Assembly (NCBI GenBank): GCA_039881145.1 | Contig: JAYKKI010000029.1 | Coordinates: 25,834,001-25,898,000, forward strand | DNA: 64,000 nucleotides | Source of the DNA: Druceiella hillmani | Lineage: Eukaryota; Arthropoda; Insecta; Lepidoptera; Hepialidae | Direction of reading: 5' to 3' | Shown here: positions 54,520 through 64,000 of the stretch, piece by piece | Numbering within the stretch: position 1 is the stretch's first letter | How the letters are laid out: each line of letters opens with the position of its first letter | Made by a program: the position numbers and the translations under genes | The notes under the pieces: model-generated | What the model saw: only the letters and a program-made list of their open reading frames with translations | Told to the model about the DNA's origin: nothing | Database searches by the model: none

Positions 54520-55905
54520 TATGTTTCCTTTTCCTATTTCTGTAGCACGTAACGCCTGCCAGTTATCTTGCCCGGCGAGAATCTTGGGTTGGATGTTATT
54601 ATACTGGAGGTCTTGAATGTCGAGTAGGTGTTTACAGCCGGCTATATATTTTTCTGTCATTTCCTGGGCTGCGAGTGGCAGATTATGGATAGTGCGTGCG
54701 TGGATCTTTTGCCGTCGAATCGCGCCCTTAACAGCCAAGTCGGCGTCAATAAGAGTCACTGTTGACCCGTCGTCAAGTAACGCGTACGCGTCACCCTCTC
54801 CCGCCGGTCCGGAAATCCGTACTGGAACAATTTTTTAGGTAGGAGCGGGTTTTCTTGTTTGTCCATCTAGAGCTGACGGCTTCTGTATTCGGATTTTCTG
54901 CCTCTTTCTCGCGGCCTTTTGTATGATGGTTAGTAATCTATGGCGGAGATGTTTGCGCCCGTCGACATCACACGTCTTCGTGCGGCATCTATGTGTTCAA
55001 ATGCGGTAATGTAGACATCTGAAGCAAAGGTGACGCATCTTCGCCAGGCATCGAAGATGCATCGCCTATGCTTCAGATGTCTACATTCGTGCGGTAATGA
55101 TGCATCTTCACTTTATGTCGGAATCAAATTTTTTGAACTTTTTGCACTCTGTCGTGACATGTCCCATTTTTGAACACAATAGATATTATAATCTTGTTTC
55201 TGTCTTTGCGGTAAACGTTCTTTGCATTCGTCGCTGAACGATAGCAGTATTTTCTTGTGCGATTTCTTCTGGATATGCTAATTTATACATCGCGAAAAGG
55301 AAACCAGACAGCTTGACTAAATCAGCTTCATCTTTCGGTTGTGCGGCGGAGTAGTCAAACCGCATTACCTCAGTGATGATGTCAGTTTCTCAATGATCGC
55401 CTTCGTAACTTCAGGGTTGTATAGGTAATGAACTCTATCAAGAGCTCGAAGTGTTGGTAGGTTATTGGAGACACGGCTTGCAAAGATACGTTTAGTCCAT
55501 TTAACATATTTGTTTGCCGTGGCAGCGATCCCAACCGTTTTAGTTCGGCGAAAGCAAGAAAGTCTGGCTGCCGAAACGACATTTGAGTGTCTTCATGGCG
55601 TCTTGCGAATCCGAATTGTTGATTAAGAGGATGTTAACGGCTTCTTTCGCATTCCCTCTGAGGTTCCGACGTAATCTCGACATGTTTTCCACTTAAGTAA
55701 GAGTGACCGACGACTCATAATAAGCAGCTTTGAATGGTAGCCAGTCTTGAGACGCATCGTTGAAGATAGGTAGTTCCACGTTCCGCGACTGTTGTCCGGC
55801 CTTGACGGGGAAGGTAATCGTGAAAGCCAATTCGGAGAAGTCGGATTGTGGTTAGCGCGTAGCTATAGCGTTGGCTTTCACTGGTGCAGGTTGCGACTGT
55901 GCGTA
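54520..55905 (-). mobile_element. BEL/Pao LTR retrotransposon remnant (gag and protease)
   Basis: Read on the minus strand. The gag region at about 55905-55380 includes LPIFNDASQDWLPFKAAYYE and SRLRRNLRGNAKEAV, the pattern of insect Pao gag. A partial zinc knuckle is near 55180-55140. The aspartyl protease start ALLDDGSTVTLID is at about 54790-54750. Several stops and frame changes break it, and reverse transcriptase, integrase and LTRs are not seen. It is described only as a decayed copy. It is GC-richer than its surroundings. Confidence 0.8.
55008..55087. repeat. 36-bp-arm hairpin inside the BEL/Pao remnant
   Basis: Arms 55008-55043 and 55052-55087 pair at 33 of 36 positions with an 8-base centre. 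Confidence 0.88.
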
Positions 55906-58560
55906 TAGTACTAGCCGTGTAATAAAACTAGGAAACAAATCACATTTAAAACGAATTGATTCGTTTAACATTTTACAGTCATATATCACGGGAATATACG
56001 GCAGTAGAAAAGTGGCCGCAGGTCCCTAGTGCTACCGCGTTAATATGAACTGCGATGGCTATGATTGTAATGGCTATGCTTCACGCTTCCTTTGATCTTG
56101 TATTATGAAGGCTATGCTCCATGCTTCGTGTCATCTTTATTATGAAGGATGTGCTTCATGCTTCATTTGATCTTGTATTATGGAGGATACGCTTTCAAGC
56201 ATCAATATGTGCTTAATTTTGACCACATATAAGGTAAGGGATTTTATATAACTTTTGACCCAAAGTCATAAATTAAAACATTTAATTGCTGGGATTAAAC
56301 ATATGTATACGAAGAAACCGCTTGCATGTTTCAGATATTTTATTAGTTTCCATCACAGATGGTAGTCGGTGGTTAATAAGTTTAAGTCATTTTAAATAGT
56401 ATAAATTTCTTAAAACGGATAACGTGGAGAGATTTGCTTAACGTGTTTTATAATAGTAAAGTTTCTAAAAGTAAATATATTTTTTTCTGTATTTTTCCAA
56501 GCCAGTGAAATTGTGAGGTACATTAACACTAGGGGTTTAAATATTATCAAAGATCTTTTCTTTAGTTCTTTCGGAACATAGAATTTTCATTGAAAATAAA
56601 TTAAGGTATTTTAAGTACATAAAGAATCAATAATTGAACAATTAATTTTTGAACAGAATGCGACCTTTTTTTGAGAAATGGGAATAAATCTTTTTTTTGT
56701 ACTTTATTCACTTTATGCAAAAGCTTAATTTAATCACATTAGGATTTCAAATTAGCATTGCTAAAGTTTCATTTAATCACATTGGCGTTATTTTTTAAAA
56801 TCAACCTGTTATTTCAGGTGAACATTTTAGACTGTGGCACCGCCAATATTGTTAACGGGGTGATAAACCGGAACACCTAAATTTTAATACTGAAACCCTA
56901 AATTTAATGTTGTTTTAATGTTGAACGTCTCATTTTAATGTTGAAGATGTACCTATTAATTATTTACTATAATCTCTCTTACGATTTCTAGGCATATTTC
57001 TCAATAATTATATTTCTCCACGACTCTTTCCATTTTTTTCGCTTAGCGTTATAATTACCTATTACGATTGTGATCGATGTTTTCCTTTACATTTAACTGT
57101 AATTAAATTTATCCATTAATTTTTATCGTAATGAAAATGTTTTAATTTTTCATTTAATAAGCCTTATAAAGCTTTGCTAATTTAAAATCAGTTGCTAAGT
57201 AATAGCTTAAAAATACAATACTATCACATATTTTCTCAAAAGTGAATTGTGTAAAGCTTTATATATAACTACTTTGTAACAAATGGAAAAAATCAGACAT
57301 AAAACATTATACCACTCAATATCTTATTGATATAAATGTTGTAACCCTCAAGTAAAATAGGAAGTAACATTCATAATAAAATATGTTGCTTCAAAATTAA
57401 AGCAAAATATTGTATTAAAATAAAATATTTTGCTTAAATTTTGAATTTACGCTAAGAATTACGAATATTACTTTACCATTTGTGGGAATTTATTACGAAA
57501 ATATAGAAACGTTTACGATCATAACTTTATTTATTCCGTAGAAAACCGGAAAATTAATAATTTAATGGAAAAATATTATGCAACGTAAAGTTTTGAGGCT
57601 TTGAACTGATATAAATTATGTATTAAATGGTGTCTAAAAGACAGGAGGCCGATATGTTGCTAATTATGGTATTAGGTTGCTTTAAGAAGAAACACATGAA
57701 AAACCAACACGTTAACACATTAGAACATATTTAAAATCATTAAAATCATCCATTATATCGTATTTAGTCTCGTGCGATACCAATAAAAAAAGTAATTAAT
57801 TTGCCTCGATTGTTCCATTACAAGATTACTCACCATGATTTCTCTATGTATGAAGACTCTCTTCTAAGCCGTACACATGTATTGCATTATCGATTTCAAC
57901 ATACGTACACCTGTTCTTTCATGGTTTCCGGAAGGGTTACAAGTCGTACATTATTTGCGCGCTTTGTTTCATATTTGCCGCAAATGACATATCTGCACGG
58001 CTGTATTTTGACGATATTATACGCATAAACAAGAAAAAAAACTAAAAAATAATGGTCGATTTTATGAGTTTTATAACAATGTAAATATATTCAAATTTTT
58101 TACCAAAATTAATGTATTATATAGAAACAGGTACAACATTTCGTAGATCATATTACAAGATAACTTCGTCAAAAAATTGCAAACAAAAATGATTTGACAG
58201 CAAAATTTCATTTAAAACTATAAGTAAATGATGTATTATGAAAAACTATAATATACTTAATTACTGAAACAATTACATAAATTAACAGTGTAGGTACACT
58301 CGGGTGAATAAATCGATATCAATAAACTGATGTCATTACTCGCTTGATGATATTAATAACGAAAATATTTTAACCTTTTCGCTACTCCAATTTAGTTACC
58401 AAATAATGATTGATCTATGTCAACTACATAGATACGAATGTGTATTCGACTCCAGAGGAAACCTACCGATCTCGGTACTTGCTTCAGAACAAACCGATAA
58501 CGGTTTTCCAGGTACACAAACTATACAAACACGAGTCGCAAAGCAAGATATGGCGCCATA
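55906..58560. other. No gene recognised
   Basis: At 56080-56220 a ggctatgcttcatgcttc-type phrase recurs several times with variation. The rest is AT-rich with no motif I can name. Confidence 0.4.
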
Positions 58561-58593
58561 TTTGTTACATCAACGCTAAATAAAAAGGAGCTC

Positions 58594-58770
58594 ATGGATG
58601 CTTTCGTAACGGGAGAGTCCATGGCTGCCGCCGGTCTACATAAGGGCGGCGCGAACGTGCGCCGGAGGCAGTCTTATTCGTATTCAAGCAACCATCAGAC
58701 AGCCCACGTCGCGTGCTATTTGATGTGTGTAATATTTCTCGCTCTTGGACAAATTAGTATTGAAATTTAA
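58594..58770 (+). CDS. Possible first coding exon in a CpG-rich island, unknown product
   Basis: A 58-codon frame starts MDAFVTGESMAAAGLHKGG and contains RRRQSYSYSS followed by a hydrophobic stretch VACYLMCVIFLALGQI, which could be a membrane segment. The DNA at 58600-58720 is rich in CG dinucleotides, unlike everything around it, as at an insect gene start. A donor such as gtaata near 58727 could end the exon earlier. No downstream exon was recognised and the family is unknown. Confidence 0.35.
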   Translation: MDAFVTGESMAAAGLHKGGANVRRRQSYSYSSNHQTAHVACYLMCVIFLALGQISIEI

Positions 58771-61700
58771 TATTTTACAACGGTTTTTGTGAACTCCTTT
58801 TGTTAATAATTTTTGTTTATTGCTATATTAGAACATATATTGGGTTTTATACGGTCCTTTTGGGCTTCTATCATTCATTTATTATTTTTTGTTACTGAAA
58901 GTAAAACTGGAAATCTCTTTTAACTTTGTTTTTTTAAATAAAGGTTATGTTTTAGAATCGTATATTTGATATTTGTCATGAGAGCCTTGTCGAAGAAAAA
59001 TTTAATTTTTCTAAACGGCAATTTTAATTCTGGAATGAATTTAATTTCGTGGATAGACCTTTAATCGATACACGATTTTGGCTTTGTTTTCCAAACTGAC
59101 AATTGATCCATTGTAGAAAAACAAGTCATTTATGCGAGCCGTTTTCTTAATGATTATTTAATATAATTAGTTTTTTTTTCTAAACATGCATATATTTAGT
59201 TTTTTGTTTACTTAGAGGAATATTCCTATTATCTACTCTAACATCATCGGCATCCACTAGAACATGGATACATTTGGAAAAAATGTTTGTATTGATATTA
59301 CTTTCTGGTTTAACATTTTCAGGGCAATATTATAAAGAAGATTCGATTTGATTTATCCTATCAAACTCTCTTGATCTCTATATATTTTAATACGATGTTT
59401 CATGCATGCTAACTTATGTAAGGCATATTTATACCAATGGCAGAATATTGCATGTTACAAACAACAAAACCGTTGAAATGTATTTAATAACATAAGCAGT
59501 GAGCGTGAATAAAAACACGAGTATTAGCTCTACGTCCGATCTTATCAACCAATTTGTTTTCTCGCATTCAGTCCTTTTGTGATTATAATTCTCGGGAAAT
59601 TTTGTTGTATCCCTTGTTTTATGGTAATCGTAAAAGCAAGAAACCGGATATTTTCCTGTACAATATAAAGTTTCAACCTCACAGTATATAGACAGAGGAG
59701 AAAGAAGGCTTCCCCATTGAGGCCATTTCAATGGTTACATTGTTAGACAGCTCAAATTCTATAGGTTAATTTTTCTATCACAATTCGAATAAGTTTTATA
59801 GCCTTGATGCAACATTATCTAATTATGTTTGAGATATGATACGATTAGCTTAGTATTCAGTTTTCACTGCGTCACATTTTGTTAGGGCGATTCAGTCATT
59901 TTCTCCTGCGGAGGAAGGTTTTGTTTGGCAAAACCCTTTACTTGTTTTTTGCATAAAAAGATAAAATTGTGCAAATTTTCAAAACAATTTTAAAAAACCA
60001 TGACAACATTTTATTTTTCAAGTCTATGTTAATAGTTGGGCATCTGAAGACTTTTTTGAAAAAAAAAGTTACAACAATAGTAACAATTAGAGAAGCAGCA
60101 GTGGCGATTTTCTATTAATATGATGATTGTCGATACAGCAACGATAATTACTATATTTAGTACTATGAAATAATATATTGCAAAACATATAGCTAGTTAC
60201 AAAGTATTTAAATCATCGGATTGACAACACGGTGCCGCACGCGTGTAGATAATGCGAGTTGCCTTCGGACGAACCATTGCTACTACTAGCTAAAATATGC
60301 ACAGACGCTACCACGTGACTATATTAAACTTTTACTTAACAAAAATATTCAGTAAACCCACTTTGATATTTATTCTCAAATGTTGTTATATTTTAAGTTA
60401 TTATTCTCAAATGTTGAAATATTTCTTCTTTGATGTTATTATATTTATTCGCATATGTTTGAAATATTTCAAGGTATTACTTACTTTTATTATTTAATGA
60501 CAATTTAAAAGATTGGCTTTTAGTTTGGTTGTATTTTAAAAGCTTCATGAGACACACTCTATCATGAGACACACTCTATCTGAGTTTACTTTATGGTGCC
60601 GACATTTTAAGGACCGCATTACCAAAGAGCTCCGTAACAATTTTGATAGCCAGGAATGGAAGAAAATACTTGACTATGTGGTGTTATAAATTTTTAGTTT
60701 ATATTAAGTACTTTTCAGGATATTTGATATAAAAGTCATCAATTTCTTAGCTGGCTCATTCATTAGTTAACTTATCGTTCCTAATACCTTGTTACGAAAT
60801 ATTTTCACTACGATATGCATAAAAGCTTGTTTCTATTAGCCGGAAATTTTTACTATTCTTAATTATGATGAAAAGTGGAAAAGTGATGAAATGTTCCTAA
60901 TTAATAAATATAAGTTTTAAATGCGGGTGTCATTACGTGAGTAATGCGATTGTTTTATGGTTGTTTATTAGATATTTATTTATAAATAGTAGATATATAT
61001 TTTTGAAAAACTTTTTAAATTTTCTGGACCAATGTAAAATATTTTGTATGACAGTTACCCTCGTCAGTTTTTCCTCGAAAACAAGTCACGACATATTGTT
61101 TGAATATAGGCAGTTTAAGAAAAACCAAAAGACATTTTTGACAAAACAGTTTTTAATATTTTTTGTGTGGTAATTATCAAAAATTTGGAAATGTAAAAAA
61201 TTTGTAAAAATACTCTCAAGCACTAAATTTTATCGAAAACCATCTAGTAGTTTAGAATGACAATTACACATACATATACACGTGCACAGAAATGTTTATT
61301 TTCATTTTTATACTCTTAGTGCTTCAGAATAATTTCAGCGATTTCAGTAAATCTCGTGTTTTACGACTATTACATCGCAAAGAATAAACTATCTAAAAAT
61401 GACAACAAACATTTTCGATTACATTTTATAAAAACTCTTCAATCCTACTCCACTTTACGGAGTTGGTGACGAATTATGTCCTTCAAGTTCATCATAGAGA
61501 CGCTTTAAAAAATAGAAGACATTTCTTTCTTTATTACTATATGTTTCGTAATTCATGTTTATCTTCTTGTATAATTTTAACTGGTTGGTTTTAAAATAAA
61601 AATGTATATCGTGCTGTAATATATGGACGGATAGACGAATGTGACTAAATTATAAATATTCGTTTTTTACTATTTGATCATGGAACAAACAATACAAATA

Positions 61701-64000
61701 TATTGTTTCTATATATCCTGAAAATAAAAAAAATAAACTTCTCAATTATTGCATGGTTGCTCACTTCTTCATAAAAAGGTGATGTAATGGTGAATATACT
61801 GTTTTTAAACACCATACCATAACCAAAGCAGCTGTATGTCAATGAAACTTACTTTATTTTACTATATTCAATTAATATATTAAAATGAAAAAAAAATATA
61901 TTCTTAGTATATATCTTGTGGATAACTACGTATTGATTATTGAATTTGAGCATTCTCATTGACGCTTGGTCACTGTTTTTCAATATTTTTCGAAATATCA
62001 TATAATGTTGTTGTTTAAATCTCTGTCAACAAGAAATACGTCAGGCTCACTGAATAATAACAATTAGGTTTTCAATAGCGGGGTACGTTTACCCAATTCT
62101 GAGTAAGTCGTCATTAAGATGTTTGCGGGAGGAATATAATTAATAAAATCAGATATTTACAATATTTACCAGAGGCTAAGTTGTTTTGTAAGGTAAATAA
62201 ATAAAAATACATGTATATTAAACATAATCAATACCAACATTATAGGGTAATTTTTGGGAGTTTATTTTTTGCGGCATTCTTGTTTATGCCTATTCACCGG
62301 ACTTTACAATTAAATAAATCACATTGGGCTCACAAAACAGCGACTGCACTTTTTAATGATATTGAAAATAATTTATGGCAATAAATCAAAACATTATACA
62401 ATATAATAAAACAATTACAAAAACAATATTCACGACACAAAAATATATTTTCAAGACACTGGAGCCATCTTGCGCCACATATTTACCACGCGACTTTCTT
62501 GTTGTAACCAGCAGGCTACTTTTTCATTAAAATTGTCCACAGAGTTTAATCTACGCAATGTGGAATAATTTGTCATGCATAAGAACATTTATTTGACAAA
62601 TGCACAATTTGAAAATAAATAATACCACTGGCGTTTAGAATTAAAATTAAAGGCATTTTTGGTCAAAATAATTTTAAAAGTATAAAGATCACTTATTTTT
62701 TTACATAACCTTGTATGTATGGATGCTTTCAAAGGCTTAAAGAATTTGGGGTGATGAGCTTGGACGCGCAAAAATCTGTTTTGACCTTGAATTTTGTCAC
62801 CAAAAATTTAGACTACAAAACCTAAAAAAGTAATAGGTGTATTAGGTCCGAATAAAATGCAGGCTATTATATTATTGGTTTATAGTACCCATGCTTTGTG
62901 TGTCTCATCAAAAAACTGTCTTTTTTCGTAGAAAAGTGGCCACACTTGCAGTAGAGGAAGATGGCTGTCCTTTAATGTCCTTACTATAGTTTCGTTGTTT
63001 GACGTCTCAGATTCTGAAGGTTATTCTTTTGCTGCTATAAATTGGCTAAGCCTGTTTCTCTTGATGCGAAGTCGATTACGACTATATCTGTGACATAATA
63101 CAAAGTGATTTAGTATTAAATTATAACTTTGTCATACTGTTATATGTGTTATTCACGCTTTGGCCCATCTTTGTTAAAGTTTTATAGAACATTACTTATA
63201 GCGTTCATTTAGAACAAAATACATTTCAACTTACAGACATCCAAACTTACGAAACTCTGTTAATTGTTTCTGTTAAGTTGTTTTTGTGTTAAACATTTTA
63301 GAATGGTTTAAGAAATAGACGAGCAAATAGGAAATAAACTGCATTTGTTTTAGAGTGTTATATAAATAAACCACAAACATACATTTTGAAAAGGAACGCT
63401 TGTATTTTTATTAATTCTCGAAATGCCCCGATGGCTTCCTCTTAATCATTGAATAGTTGAAAAAAGAAGGAATTTTATAAATAAATATATAAAATTCTTG
63501 ATGTATATGCTATTTTGTTGTGAATAAAAGATTACCGTTTAAAAATGAGCTGAGGATAAAAATTAAGAAATTTTTACGGACCAATTTTTTAAGTTCTTTA
63601 CCTCGAATATCTTTGATTGATGCGATAAATCTATGTCAACCTTGTGTTAAATAAATAATATGGGACAAATTTCGGTTCTGTGTAATTAAAGTATTGAAAC
63701 GTTTAGTATGAGTGACTTAATGTTGGCACTTATATCAAGGGAATATTGAAAATGATGTTACAGCGATATTAAGAAAGTTCAAAAATAGTGGTAACAAGAA
63801 AAGCGAAGCAAATAAAATAGATTTAAATTCACGTCGATCAGATTTTAATTTGGCTCGTTTCAAATTTAATCTCACGGGGCCCAGAAAAGTGTTGAGTCAG
63901 AAATTATATAATATATAATATTAATATATAATATCATTTAAGAACTAGAAAAATTGTAAAAAAAAAATCGAACTGGGAAAATCTAGATTTTCTCAATGTT
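58771..64000. other. No gene recognised
   Basis: AT-rich sequence. If the 58594 exon is real, this could be its first intron. Two short unidentified frames at 60564-60689 (+) and 62450-62550 (-) are discussed in the findings. Confidence 0.4.

Noticed and set aside
59429..59731. 100-codon minus-strand frame
   Set aside because: No motif, no splice context, low coding character.
1..64000. CRISPR arrays, rRNA, operons, riboswitches, bacterial promoters
   Set aside because: None seen. The window is animal nuclear DNA and repeats here are tandem or inverted transposon features without CRISPR-like spacer structure.

Overview
This is nuclear DNA of an animal, almost certainly an insect. It is AT-rich, its genes are split by long introns with GT/AG borders, and it is crowded with insect-type transposons (mariner, Tc1-like, piggyBac-like, P-element-like, hAT, RTE-like LINE, BEL/Pao). 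The host DEAD-box gene resembles Drosophila Dbp45A. I cannot name the order or species. Nothing bacterial is present: no operons, rRNA, tRNA or CRISPR array.

Region by region. 1-6.2 kb (+): the last five exons of an ABCA-type ABC transporter, covering the end of its second nucleotide-binding domain and the C-terminus. A 742-bp foldback MITE sits in its last intron. 6.2-9.0 kb: AT-rich, no gene seen. 9.0-10.4 kb: a broken RTE-like LINE. 10.6-38.9 kb (-): a complete nine-exon gene for the DEAD-box RNA helicase Dbp45A/DDX49. Every exon phase fits and the exons add up to 547 codons plus a stop. It converges tail-to-tail with the ABCA gene. Its introns hold a piggyBac-derived foldback, a deleted mariner only 9 bp from a splice acceptor, two Tc1-like transposase fossils, tandem repeats, long hairpins and AT/CA microsatellites.

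39.3-47.4 kb is a nested transposon stack. A short dispersed repeat was split by a hAT-like element (BED finger remnant, TAGGGATGG-type ends). That element was itself split by a 5.95-kb element with inverted repeats of about 520 bp. The inner element encodes one long protein, broken by four frameshifts and one stop. It has two N-terminal zinc-binding-like modules, an Academ-like transposase core, a PIN/XPG-like nuclease domain and a C-terminal Cys-rich CxC-like finger. I consider it the most interesting object here. 48.1-52.1 kb: a P-element-like THAP transposase, followed by two copies of a short motif that can fold as a pseudoknot with compensatory base changes. 53-56 kb: a dispersed repeat (inverted copy at 23.6-25.9 kb), the start of a second THAP protein, and a decayed BEL/Pao gag-protease remnant. 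56-64 kb: mostly featureless AT-rich DNA, with one CpG-rich island around 58.6 kb that may be the start of an unidentified gene.

The two host genes have unrelated jobs: membrane transport for ABCA, and ribosome biogenesis for Dbp45A by family knowledge. Everything else between and beyond them is mobile-element-derived or unassigned.
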